DNA from: Hyphomicrobiales bacterium
GTDB taxonomy: Bacteria; Pseudomonadota; Alphaproteobacteria; Rhizobiales; Rhizobiaceae
Reading direction: 5' to 3'
Assembly (NCBI GenBank): GCA_017305935.1
Contig: JAFKJU010000005.1
Coordinates: 124,001-188,000 of the forward strand
Length of the DNA: 64,000 bases
Positions within the stretch are counted from its first letter, which is position 1, and each line of letters begins with the position of its first letter. The notes under the pieces were generated by a model. The model did no database searches, was not told where the DNA came from, and saw only the letters and a program-made list of their open reading frames with translations. Positions 19,299 through 27,822 of this stretch are shown here, in pieces. Both the position numbers and the translations under genes were made by a program.

Positions 19299-20860
19299 TA
19301 GGCGTTTTCCGTGTTCAGCAGGCGGAAGGGGGTCAGGAACAGGATCTTCAGGTCGAGCAGCAAAGACCAGTTCTCGATGTAATAGAGATCGTAGGCGGTG
19401 CGGAATTTGATCTTGTCGTCATTATCGACCTCGCCGCGCCAGCCGTTGATCTGCGCCCAGCCGGTGACGCCGGGCTTGACGCGGTGGCGGGCGAAATAAC
19501 CCTCGACGACATCGACATAGAGCCGGTCGTGGGTCTGGGCGAGCACGGCATGCGGACGCGGGCCGACGAGCGACAGGTCGCCGCGCAGCACGTTGAAGAT
19601 TTGCGGCAACTCGTCGATGGAGGTCTTGCGGATGAAACGACCGACCGGGGTGACGCGCGGATCGTTCTTGGTGACGGCGTTGCGCGCCGTCGGGTCGCTC
19701 ATCTCGGTATACATCGAGCGGAATTTGAAGACGTTGATGATCTCGTTGTTGAAGCCATGGCGCTTCTGCATGAAGATGATCGGCCCCTTGGAGGTCAGCT
19801 TCACGGCCAGTGCGGCGCCGAGCATGATCGGCCACAGCAGGGCAAGCGCGATCAGCGAGAAAGTGACGTCGAAGATGCGCTTGGCGACCGAATCCCAATC
19901 GCGAATCGGCCGGTCGAAGATATCGAGCATCGGCACCGCGCCGACCTTGGAATAGGCGCGCGGGCGGAAACGCAGCTTGTTGGCATGGGCGGCGAGGCGG
20001 ATGTCGAGCGGTAACACCCAGAGTTTCTTCAGGAGTTGCAGGATGCGCGCTTCGGCGCTGAGCGGCAGAGAGATGATCAGCATGTCGATGCGGGCGAGGC
20101 GGGCGAACTCCACAAGTTCGGCGACGGTGCCGAGCTTGGGATAGCCGGCCACCATGGAAGGCGAACGGGTTTCGTTGCGGTCGTCGAAGATGCCGCAGAT
20201 GCGGATGTCGTTTTCCGGCTGCTGCTCCAGCGCGCGGATCAGATCCTTGGCCGGCTGGCCCCCGCCGACGATGACGGCGCGGCGCTCCATGGTTCCGTTG
20301 CGGGCCCAGTGGCGAACGCCATAGGACACGAGGCTGCGCTCGACCGTCAGGTAGACCGCGCCGGTCACGAACCAGGCGACAAACCACAGGCGGGAATGAT
20401 CGCCGCCGGATTTCAGCAGAAACAGCGCCAGCGCTATCAACCCGAAGGCGATGCCCCAGGCGCTCATCACCTTCGGCAGTGTCTTGAAGGAGGCGCGCAG
20501 AGCCTGCACCTGATAGGTATCCATGACATGCAGGAACAGCACGGCCGCACCCGCGCCGATCAGCATGAAAAGCAGGGTGAGCGGCGAAAACGGCGACTGC
20601 CAGGGATTGTACCAGGCATGGATGCCCATGCCGATCGCCAGCAGCGCGAGGAATTCCAGCAGCCGCAGTTGCCCGATGAGCAGGTTGGGCGTGTAGCTGG
20701 TCTGGCGAAACTGCTCGGCGATCTGGCGTGCAAAGGCATTGAGGGGAACGCTTTCGCTGGCCGGCGGCGCCTCGCTGTCGCGCACGGCGGCGGATTCCTG
20801 CCGGATCTTCTGGCGGATGGCCTCGAGATCGAATTCGTCAGACTTCTGGATTTGGTTCAT
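19295..20860 (-). CDS. uppE: Polyprenyl-phosphate hexose-1-phosphate transferase (WbaP/WcaJ type)
   Basis: Starts each polysaccharide repeat by moving a hexose-1-phosphate from a UDP-sugar onto undecaprenyl phosphate. The 521-aa protein has four N-terminal transmembrane helices, a central CoA-binding-like (Rossmann) segment with IVGGGQPAKDLIRALEQ, a further helix, and the C-terminal catalytic domain with RIFDVTFSLIALALLWP, FKFRSMY, RKTSIDELPQIFNVLRGD and SLVGPRPHA. ATG 20860 is preferred to a GTG 9 bp upstream. The UPP locus identification rests on neighbours: Wza, GT, this gene and a Wzy-like gene in the uppC-D-E-F order. Confidence 0.9.
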   Translation of the reverse strand: MNQIQKSDEFDLEAIRQKIRQESAAVRDSEAPPASESVPLNAFARQIAEQFRQTSYTPNLLIGQLRLLEFLALLAIGMGIHAWYNPWQSPFSPLTLLFMLIGAGAAVLFLHVMDTYQVQALRASFKTLPKVMSAWGIAFGLIALALFLLKSGGDHSRLWFVAWFVTGAVYLTVERSLVSYGVRHWARNGTMERRAVIVGGGQPAKDLIRALEQQPENDIRICGIFDDRNETRSPSMVAGYPKLGTVAELVEFARLARIDMLIISLPLSAEARILQLLKKLWVLPLDIRLAAHANKLRFRPRAYSKVGAVPMLDIFDRPIRDWDSVAKRIFDVTFSLIALALLWPIMLGAALAVKLTSKGPIIFMQKRHGFNNEIINVFKFRSMYTEMSDPTARNAVTKNDPRVTPVGRFIRKTSIDELPQIFNVLRGDLSLVGPRPHAVLAQTHDRLYVDVVEGYFARHRVKPGVTGWAQINGWRGEVDNDDKIKFRTAYDLYYIENWSLLLDLKILFLTPFRLLNTENAY

Positions 20861-20995
20861 CGCGTCCACCCGGTCCCTGCGGCATTGCCGGACTGCCTGA
20901 AGCCCGAAGGCGCGGCATTGCGCTTTCGAGCAGCATCTTGGGTTCGATCGATAGCAAAAAGGCCCTAAGAAACGCTTACGGCAGGTTGTCCCGCT

Positions 20996-22150
20996 TCAGG
21001 ACAGGCCGGGAGAATCGAGGATATCGCGGTAGAGATCGAGCATGTCCCGCGCCATGATGCTGGCGGAAAACCGGCTGCGGAAATCATCCGCCCGCGGCAT
21101 GACCCGCGCTTGCCATCCGGGATCGCCAAGTGAAGCGGCCATGATGCGCGAAAGATCGGCGGCGTCGCCGGGAATGGCAAGGGCTTCACTATCCGTACCC
21201 AGCACTTCGGGAATGCCGCCGACGCGCGAGGCGATCACCGCGCGCCCGGCGGCCAGCGCTTCCAGCACGGTATAGGGCATGGCCTCGGCCCGCGAGGGCA
21301 CGACGACGCGCGGCGACAGCGCAAAACCCTGCCGGGTCGGCATGGCCGGCATCAGGGCGATGCGTTCCGAAAGGCCGAGATCGGCGATCATCCGTGCATA
21401 GCGGTCGCGATCCGGCCCGTCGCCGATGATTTTCGCACGCAGGGGATGTCCGACCAAAGCCTCTGCGCGGGCGAAGGCGTCGATGAAGACATCCGGCCCC
21501 TTCAGGTCGCGCAACATGCCGATATAGAGATAGTCCGCCGCATCGGGCGCCAGCGGCACCGGTTCGAACTCGTCGTCGCCGATGCCGTTATAGATGCGCC
21601 GCGCCAGCCGGATGGGTTTTCCGACCTTGCGCTCATAGGTCCGCCGCTCGTCATCGCAGACGAAGACGAGCGCATCGCCGAAACGTTCCTGCAGCCGTTC
21701 GAGCCGCAGCACGGCCTGGCCGGTCAGCGAGCGCGGCTCGAAATGCATGCTGCCGCCATGCGGCGAGTAGAGGCGGGCTACGCAATACCTGTTCACCCGC
21801 AGGGCTGAGCCGATGATGCGGGCCAGAACGCCACCCTTGGCGCCATGACCGTGCAGGACATCAGGCTGCAATGCCTTGATCTGTTTGTAGCTCGTCCACA
21901 GCGCCCCAAAATCCATCGGAGAGACCGATCGCCGGATCGGAAGGCGGATGAGGCCGAGGGCGAGATGCGGTCTTATCTGCTCGAACAGCCGCTCCTCATG
22001 CTCCCCGCCCGTCGAACTGTCGCAGAGAATGCCGACCTGATGGCCGGCGCCCGCATGCTGTTCGGCGAGATCGCGCACATGCCTGAAGATGCCGCCGACC
22101 GGCGAGCGAAAGCAGTGGATGATGCGCAGGGGGCGTTGGGGAGGAGGCAT
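20996..22150 (-). CDS. Glycosyltransferase family 4-like protein, polar polysaccharide operon
   Basis: GT-B glycosyltransferase of 384 aa. It starts MPPPQRPLRIIHCFRSPVGG, with the glycine loop followed by IFRHVRDL typical of GT4. The C-terminal domain shows IIGDGPDRDRY and VVPSRAEAMPYTVLEALAAG, the conserved acidic motif for the nucleotide sugar. It starts 6 bp after the Wza-like gene stop and is separated by 135 bp from the next operon gene; no terminator was seen in that gap. Position fits uppD of the Agrobacterium UPP locus. Confidence 0.87.
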   Translation of the reverse strand: MPPPQRPLRIIHCFRSPVGGIFRHVRDLAEQHAGAGHQVGILCDSSTGGEHEERLFEQIRPHLALGLIRLPIRRSVSPMDFGALWTSYKQIKALQPDVLHGHGAKGGVLARIIGSALRVNRYCVARLYSPHGGSMHFEPRSLTGQAVLRLERLQERFGDALVFVCDDERRTYERKVGKPIRLARRIYNGIGDDEFEPVPLAPDAADYLYIGMLRDLKGPDVFIDAFARAEALVGHPLRAKIIGDGPDRDRYARMIADLGLSERIALMPAMPTRQGFALSPRVVVPSRAEAMPYTVLEALAAGRAVIASRVGGIPEVLGTDSEALAIPGDAADLSRIMAASLGDPGWQARVMPRADDFRSRFSASIMARDMLDLYRDILDSPGLS

Positions 22151-22156
22151 GGACCG

Positions 22157-22732
22157 TCAGAAGAACCGCTCTCTGACATAGATGGTGTCGCCAGCCATGA
22201 CGGGATCGGAAATCGATACCCGGCCGGTCAGAATCTCCCCGTTGATGCGCCGCGTGATATCGGCATTGCCCTGATAGGCGCGCGGGCTGTAGCCGCCGGC
22301 GACCGCGATGGCGTTCTGCACCGTCATGCCCGGCACATAGGAATATTGTCCGGCCTGCCCGACCTCGCCCATGACGAAGACCGAGCGATAGCGATCGACC
22401 TCGACGCTGACATCGGGATCGCGCAGGTAGCCGCCGCGCAATTTTTGCGCGATCAGGGCTTCGAGCTGCTGCAGCGTGCGGCCGCGCGCAGGCACCTGGC
22501 CGATCAGCGGAAAGGCGATGTAGCCGGCTTGGTCGACCGTATAGGAATTCGTCAGTCCCTCCTGCTCGAAGACGGTGATGCGCAGGCGGTCGCCGGCATC
22601 GAGCGTATAGGGCTGGATGGTCGCCTCGTGGAAGGCCTTGGGCGCCGGCTTGTAGGTCGAGCAGCCGGGCAGGATCGCCGTCGCCGCGGCAAAGGCCAAC
22701 GCCAGGACATGTCTTGATGTCGCCAAGGACAT
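22157..22732 (-). CDS. uppC: Wza-like polysaccharide export lipoprotein
   Basis: Short outer-membrane polysaccharide exporter (191 aa), similar in size to HfsD-like proteins rather than full-length E. coli Wza. Signal peptide with lipobox LPGC (Cys around residue 24). The poly-export domain has YTLDAGDRLRITVFEQEGLT, and the SLBB-like segment contains VFVMGEVGQAGQYSYVPGMT and NAIAVAGGYSPRA. First gene of the minus-strand operon and divergent from the Wzc-like gene, with which it should form the envelope-spanning export channel. The symbol is assigned by synteny with the Agrobacterium upp genes. Confidence 0.87.
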   Translation of the reverse strand: MSLATSRHVLALAFAAATAILPGCSTYKPAPKAFHEATIQPYTLDAGDRLRITVFEQEGLTNSYTVDQAGYIAFPLIGQVPARGRTLQQLEALIAQKLRGGYLRDPDVSVEVDRYRSVFVMGEVGQAGQYSYVPGMTVQNAIAVAGGYSPRAYQGNADITRRINGEILTGRVSISDPVMAGDTIYVRERFF

Positions 22733-22912
22733 TCGTTTGGTGCTCCAAACCGTGTGTTCGTTGCCTCCGTTATCGATCCATTAAGGTTAATGTCCGGTAA
22801 ATGATGACGAAATTTTCAGGCATGAAGGTGCGTGGAACGCGCGGTTTCCGTCTTAACGGTTGAGTTACCATGTCCGTTTACGATCCCGGCATCTCATAGT
22901 TTGGAGTACGCC
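22733..22912. promoter_or_regulatory. Divergent promoter region of the polar polysaccharide locus
   Basis: 180 bp between the Wza-like and Wzc-like genes, relatively AT-rich. It contains TTAA-N7-TAAA (22787-22801) and TTAA-N7-GTTA (22853-22867), each an imperfect copy of the CtrA half-site pair TTAA-N7-TTAA. No strong -35/-10 pair was picked out. CtrA control of UPP-type polysaccharides would fit cell-cycle-dependent adhesin production, but these sites are degenerate. Confidence 0.35.
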
Positions 22913-25066
22913 ATGTCGGGCGCAAATCATCAGCAGGATGTCGATATCGATCTCGGCCAGCTTTTCCGGGCGATCTGGAAAAGGAAGGGCAGGGTTCTCG
23001 CCATCACCGTCGCCGCCGCAATCCTGGCCTATGGCGGCGCGCGGCTGATTTCGCCGACCTATCGCAGCGAAAGCCGCATCCTCATCGAACAGCGCACGCC
23101 GACCTATAACAGCGGCAAGGGCGACCAGGGCGCGCCCGGCGAAAGCCAGCCGCTGCTCGACGACCTCAACATCGCCAGCCAGGTGCAGGTGCTGCAATCC
23201 GTCGACCTGATCAAGCAGGTGGCCCGCGACCTGAAGCTCTACGAGCGCGAGGAATTCGACCCGACCGTCAAGCCGTCGGCCATCTCCGACGTCATGGTGC
23301 TGCTCGGCCTCAAGAGCAATCCGCTGGATCTCGCTCCCGAGGAGCGGGTCATCAAGGAATTCACCGACCGGCTGACCGTCTACCAGGCGGAGAAGTCGCG
23401 CGTCATCGGCATACAGTTCTCGTCGAAGGATCCGAAGCTCGCCGCCGCCGTGCCGAACGAGATGGTGCGCGTTTATCTATCGTTGCAAAGCGGCGCCAAG
23501 CTCGACACCAATTCCGAGGCCGCCCGCTGGCTGGAGCCGGAAATCGCCAACCTGCGCGAAAAGGTGCGCGAGGCGGAAAAGAAGGTTGCCGATTACCGCG
23601 CCTCGGCCGATCTGCTTCAGACCGGCGATGCGACCACCGGCGGCACCTTCGTCAGCCGCCAGCTCGCCGATATCTCCACCGAGCTGACCCGCGTACGCGG
23701 CGAGAAGGCGACGGCGGAGGCACGCGCTGAAAACGTTCGCGCCGCCTTGCAGGACGGCCGTTCGCTCGACACGCTGACCGATGTCGCCGGCGCGCAAATC
23801 ATCCAGCGCCTCAAGGAAACGCAGTCGCAGCTTCAGGCGCAGATTTCCGATCTCTCGACTTCGCTGCTCGACGGCCATCCGCGCATCAAGGGCCTGCGCG
23901 CACAGCTGGCGGATGTGCGCGCCCAGATCGAGCGCGAGGGCCAGAAGGTCATTTCCGGCTTCACCAACGATGCCAAGGTCGCGCAGATGCGTGAGCGCCA
24001 GCTTCTCGGCCAGCTCAATGCCCTGAAGGCCGATTCGGCCCGTGCCGGCAACGATACGGTGGAGCTGAATGCCTTGGAGCGCGAAGCGGCCGCCCAGCGG
24101 CAATTGCTCGAAACCTATCTCGCCCGCTACCGCGAGGCCTCCTCGCGCATCGACAAGAATGCGACGCCGGCCGATGCCCGCATCATCTCTCGCGCCGTCG
24201 ATCCGCAGGAGCCCTATTTCCCGAAGGTGCTGCCGATCGTCATCGTCGCAGCGCTCGCTGGTTTCGTGCTCTCCTCCGTTGTCATCATGCTGATGGAACT
24301 GTTCAGCGGTCGCGCCCTGAAGCCGGTCGGCCCGGCTGTGCCGGCGGTTGTCGCAGCACCCATCGTCGCGAAGCGCCCTGACGAGGAGGTGAAGGATGCG
24401 CCCGTCAGCCTTCTTGCCGACCAGCCGGAGGAACTCCCGGCGGCTGTCGCCCAACCGGTGGATGCGCAGCCGGAAGAGGACGAGTTTTCCGTCGCCTCGG
24501 TCGCCGCCCTCTTGGCGGCGCGCCCAGGCAAGATCGTCATCAGCCTGTCGCCGGATGGCGACGCCGGCTCGGCGATGACGGTGGCGCTCGCCCGGCAGCT
24601 CGGTGAAAACGGCCTGCACACCGTGCTGCTCGATCTCACCGGCTCCGGTTGCCCGAGCCGCCTGATGGCATCAGTCCCGAAACTGCCGGGCATCACCGAC
24701 CTGCTGCAAGGCAAGGCCGCTTTCGCCCAGACCATCCATTCCGACCGGGATTCGACGGCGCATGTCATCCCGCAGGGCAATGCCGATTTCATCGGCGCCA
24801 TGCGCGCTTCAGAACGCCTTTCGATGATCGTCGATGCCCTGGCCGAGGTTTACGATCGTGTCGTCGTCGAATGCGGACCGGCGCCCGCCCATGCCATCGA
24901 GCGGGTATCGCGCAATCGCGAGGCGCATATCGTCCTGTCGATGCCGAAGCCGGAGGAGCGCAAGCTGGCCAAGGCGCTTGGCGAACTCTCCAAGGCCGGT
25001 TACGCGAATCCGATCCTGCTCTCGGACCCCGATCATCCTTCGCTCGCGGCGTCGCGCGCCGCCTGA
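22913..25066 (+). CDS. Wzc-like polysaccharide copolymerase with degenerate tyrosine-kinase domain
   Basis: Inner-membrane chain-length/export protein of 717 aa. A Wzz domain with transmembrane helices near residues 28-46 and 440-465 flanks a long periplasmic coiled-coil region (about residues 215-400). The cytoplasmic part (from about residue 530) resembles a BY-kinase, but the Walker A site reads SLSPDGDAGSAMTV (from residue 544): the Gly-Lys-Ser/Thr of active kinases is replaced. The Walker B-like VVVECGPAP has no Asp, and no C-terminal tyrosine cluster is present. ATG 22913 follows GGAG by 8 bp. It probably works structurally with the Wza-like gene; HfsA of Caulobacter is a comparable protein. 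Confidence 0.88.
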   Translation: MSGANHQQDVDIDLGQLFRAIWKRKGRVLAITVAAAILAYGGARLISPTYRSESRILIEQRTPTYNSGKGDQGAPGESQPLLDDLNIASQVQVLQSVDLIKQVARDLKLYEREEFDPTVKPSAISDVMVLLGLKSNPLDLAPEERVIKEFTDRLTVYQAEKSRVIGIQFSSKDPKLAAAVPNEMVRVYLSLQSGAKLDTNSEAARWLEPEIANLREKVREAEKKVADYRASADLLQTGDATTGGTFVSRQLADISTELTRVRGEKATAEARAENVRAALQDGRSLDTLTDVAGAQIIQRLKETQSQLQAQISDLSTSLLDGHPRIKGLRAQLADVRAQIEREGQKVISGFTNDAKVAQMRERQLLGQLNALKADSARAGNDTVELNALEREAAAQRQLLETYLARYREASSRIDKNATPADARIISRAVDPQEPYFPKVLPIVIVAALAGFVLSSVVIMLMELFSGRALKPVGPAVPAVVAAPIVAKRPDEEVKDAPVSLLADQPEELPAAVAQPVDAQPEEDEFSVASVAALLAARPGKIVISLSPDGDAGSAMTVALARQLGENGLHTVLLDLTGSGCPSRLMASVPKLPGITDLLQGKAAFAQTIHSDRDSTAHVIPQGNADFIGAMRASERLSMIVDALAEVYDRVVVECGPAPAHAIERVSRNREAHIVLSMPKPEERKLAKALGELSKAGYANPILLSDPDHPSLAASRAA

Positions 25067-26259
25067 TCCTTATCGCCACCGTTTGAAACACGAGCGCGCA
25101 AGCGCTGGACGAGACCGTAGAACTGGGCATTGCCCTTGATCGCCGCCTTGGTGCGCGTCACCCCGCGCTGCGCGAGGGCGGCGAGGCGGCCGAGCGCGGT
25201 GACCGGCAGCAGCACGTCGTAATGCACGGTTTCCTGCGTACACCAGCAGCGCTTGTAGGCCTGGTCGCCGATGCCGAAATCGAACAGTTCGGCCCCCTCG
25301 GCGCAGGCGCGCTCGATCATGTGCCAGAACAGCAGTTCGCCGGGGCTGGCATCCGCCATCACCGATTCGTCGATCGAGCCGAACTGGCAGATCACATGCC
25401 GTCCCTTGCGCGACAGTCCGGCGATCGCCGCGATATGTCCCTCATGCTCGCCCTTCAGCCTCAGGGCATGCAGTTCGAGCGGCACATTTTGTCCATCGCT
25501 GCCCGAATCGAGCAGCCTGTGGAAAAAGCTCTGGGTCTCCGACGCATGAAAGACATTCGGCAGGCCGAGCGCCTTGAAGCGAACAGCCTTCTGCTCGAAG
25601 AATTTTTCCATGAGCGCGTGTTTTTCGGCCGTCTCGCGGGCGATGACATGCTGATAGCCGCCGGTCGCCTCCAGCCGCCGCGTCTGCTGGCGGAATTTCT
25701 TGCGCCTCCGCTTTGCGTTGAGCTGCTGCAGCGTCTCCTCGAAGCTGGGCGACAAGGGAAGCTGGAAGGCATGGTTCTGGTTTTCGACCGCGGGCAGGGC
25801 GGCGAGCGCGGTGCCCGCGCCACGCCACTGCGCGGGAATGTTGCGCAGCGCGATGAGATCGGCACGGTCCCTGAGCGCTTCGGCGATGCGCCCCGCGAGC
25901 GCCTGCGCATCGTCCGGGGTCAGGCTGTCGCGGAAGGCGGGAGCAAACAGTCCTGTGTTGAGATTACTGAACCGTCCGGCGATGAACTGCGCCACGCGCG
26001 CCATATTGTGGCGGACGATTTCCAGCGGCAGGATGAAGACCGTCTGCCCGCCCTGCCGGCCGCGCAGGATGGCGAGCGGCACATCATGGGTCTTCACCCA
26101 GGCGCGGCACCACGCGTAACCTTGATGCAGGGAGTTCAATTCCTCGCGCTCCAACGCCGCCCAGTCGGCCTTGAGCGGCTCCATGCTGTCAAAGACCTCG
26201 ATGACCAGATCGGCCTGCGCCGCTGGCGAAAACAGCGAAGAAACGGGTTCGGCCTGCAC
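25033..26259 (-). CDS. FemAB-like GNAT acyltransferase (HfsK-like)
   Basis: 408-aa cytoplasmic protein of the CelD/BcsL-type GNAT family (acetyltransf_6). The core carries KRRRKKFRQQTRRLEATGGY, HRLLDSGSDGQNVPLELHAL and FDFGIGDQAYKRCWC, the last being the family's typical F-x-x-G-D-x-x-Y-K motif. The homologous HfsK modifies the Caulobacter holdfast, so acylation of a polysaccharide sugar is a good inference here. The start is a GTG at 26259; no in-frame ATG is near. Its 3' end overlaps the Wzc-like gene end by 34 bp in convergent orientation. Confidence 0.85.
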   Translation of the reverse strand: MQAEPVSSLFSPAAQADLVIEVFDSMEPLKADWAALEREELNSLHQGYAWCRAWVKTHDVPLAILRGRQGGQTVFILPLEIVRHNMARVAQFIAGRFSNLNTGLFAPAFRDSLTPDDAQALAGRIAEALRDRADLIALRNIPAQWRGAGTALAALPAVENQNHAFQLPLSPSFEETLQQLNAKRRRKKFRQQTRRLEATGGYQHVIARETAEKHALMEKFFEQKAVRFKALGLPNVFHASETQSFFHRLLDSGSDGQNVPLELHALRLKGEHEGHIAAIAGLSRKGRHVICQFGSIDESVMADASPGELLFWHMIERACAEGAELFDFGIGDQAYKRCWCTQETVHYDVLLPVTALGRLAALAQRGVTRTKAAIKGNAQFYGLVQRLRARVSNGGDKDQAARDAASEG

Positions 26260-26378
26260 GGTGACATTCCCTGACGTGACGAGCGGGGTTCGGCCGGCAG
26301 TTTAGGATGTAGCCACGCAGATTGGGTTACACGCGCCGTGGCGGGGCCAAAATTCCGTCTGCTTGGGTTAGCGGCCGG

Positions 26379-26591
26379 TTAAGATTTCTTTTTCGGCCCG
26401 GCCATCCACTTGATCAGCACCATCGCCGGCAGGATCCACAACAGGCCGGTAAAGGTGAAGTAGAGCAGGTGCACCCACCAGGGCGACGCGCCGAGCGTCA
26501 GCGTCGCGATGGTGGTCGCCAGGAAGGCGTAGACCAGAACGATGATGATCAGCAGAACAGTGCCGATGAAACTGCGCAGGCGAGCGGGCAT
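26379..26591 (-). CDS. DUF2842 small membrane protein
   Basis: A 70-aa protein with two transmembrane helices: IGTVLLIIIVLVYAFLATTI and a second around LLYFTFTGLLWILPAMVLI, ending in a basic PKKKS tail. This matches the DUF2842 family of alphaproteobacteria, function unknown. ATG 26591 has AAGGGA 6 nt upstream. It is divergent from ctaA with 130 bp between them; family members often sit near respiratory assembly genes, so a link to cytochrome oxidase is possible but unproved. Confidence 0.8.
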   Translation of the reverse strand: MPARLRSFIGTVLLIIIVLVYAFLATTIATLTLGASPWWVHLLYFTFTGLLWILPAMVLIKWMAGPKKKS

Positions 26592-26721
26592 GGTCGATCC
26601 CTTGTCTCTTTGGGGGCAGGGCAGGCAGCCCTTTTCAGGCCGCGACCGCATGCCGCAAACGTTTGGGCCTTGTTTTGCATGGGCGGGTGAGGCAAATCAA
26701 CCGCCAGAAACGAGGAAGATC

Positions 26722-27804
26722 ATGGCAGCGTATCAGACCTTGCGGGAAAGCCCCGTTCTCGACGCCCGAACCCGGCAGGATCGCGACCGGCTCGCCGTTC
26801 GTATCTGGCTGGGCGTGGTGCTCGTCGTTCTCTTCTGTCTCGTCATCGTCGGCGGCGCCACGCGGTTGACCGATTCCGGCCTGTCGATCACCGAGTGGAA
26901 GCCGATCCACGGCGTCATCCCGCCGCTGACGGCCACGGAATGGGAGGAGGAATTCCAGCTCTACCAGCGTATTCCGCAATACGAGCAACTCAACAAGGGC
27001 ATGACCGTCGACGAATTCAAGACGATCTTCTGGTGGGAGTGGTCGCACCGGCTGCTGGCGCGCAGCGTCGGCGTCATCTTTGGCCTGCCGCTGCTGTTCT
27101 TCTGGGTGACCGGCCGCATCGAGCGCCGCCTGCGCTGGCCGCTGCTCGGCATTCTGGCGCTCGGCGGTTTCCAGGGTTTTATCGGCTGGTGGATGGTGTC
27201 GTCCGGGTTGGCAGTGCGAACCGATGTCAGCCAGTATCGGCTGGCGGCGCACCTGATCACCGCCTGTCTGATCTTTGCGAGTTGCATGTGGATCCTGCGC
27301 GGCCTGTCGCCGCACTCCCATGACCGGGCACCGACCGACCGCTCGAAGAAAATGGCCATCATCATCGCCTGCTTCGCGCTGTTCCAGATTTATCTGGGCG
27401 CGCTGGTCGCCGGCCTCGATGCCGGCTTTGCCTACAACACCTGGCCGCTGATGGATGGTTCGTGGATTCCCGGCGACCTGTTGATCCAGAAGCCTTTGAT
27501 CGTCAACTTCTTTGAAAACCCGAAGACGGTGCAATATATCCACCGCCTCGGCGCCTATGTGCTGTTTGCGCTGGTGCTGATGCATATGATCGCCTCGCTG
27601 CGCGCCGCACCCAACACCACCCATGCCCGCCGCTCGGTGGTGCTGTTCGCGCTGGTGACCCTGCAGGCCGCCATCGGCATCACCACGCTGGTGCTTCAGG
27701 TGCCGCTGCACTGGGCGCTGCTGCATCAGGGCGGCGCGCTGGTCGTGCTCGGCTTCGCCGTCGCCCATTGGCGCGGCTTCGTCGGGGAATATCCGCGCGG
27801 GTAA
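26722..27804 (+). CDS. ctaA: Heme A synthase (COX15/CtaA)
   Basis: Integral membrane enzyme that oxidises heme O to heme A for aa3-type cytochrome oxidase. The 360-aa protein has eight predicted helices in two similar halves. Conserved heme-ligand histidines are visible in EWSHRLLARS, LAAHLITA, IHRLGAYVLF and LLHQGGALVVL. GGATRLTDSGLSITEWKP at the N-terminus is the family signature. ATG 26722 is preceded by GAGGAAG. Long alphaproteobacterial type (COX15, no Cys pair). Confidence 0.95.
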   Translation: MAAYQTLRESPVLDARTRQDRDRLAVRIWLGVVLVVLFCLVIVGGATRLTDSGLSITEWKPIHGVIPPLTATEWEEEFQLYQRIPQYEQLNKGMTVDEFKTIFWWEWSHRLLARSVGVIFGLPLLFFWVTGRIERRLRWPLLGILALGGFQGFIGWWMVSSGLAVRTDVSQYRLAAHLITACLIFASCMWILRGLSPHSHDRAPTDRSKKMAIIIACFALFQIYLGALVAGLDAGFAYNTWPLMDGSWIPGDLLIQKPLIVNFFENPKTVQYIHRLGAYVLFALVLMHMIASLRAAPNTTHARRSVVLFALVTLQAAIGITTLVLQVPLHWALLHQGGALVVLGFAVAHWRGFVGEYPRG

Positions 27805-27822
27805 GAATGGGGGGCGCGGACA

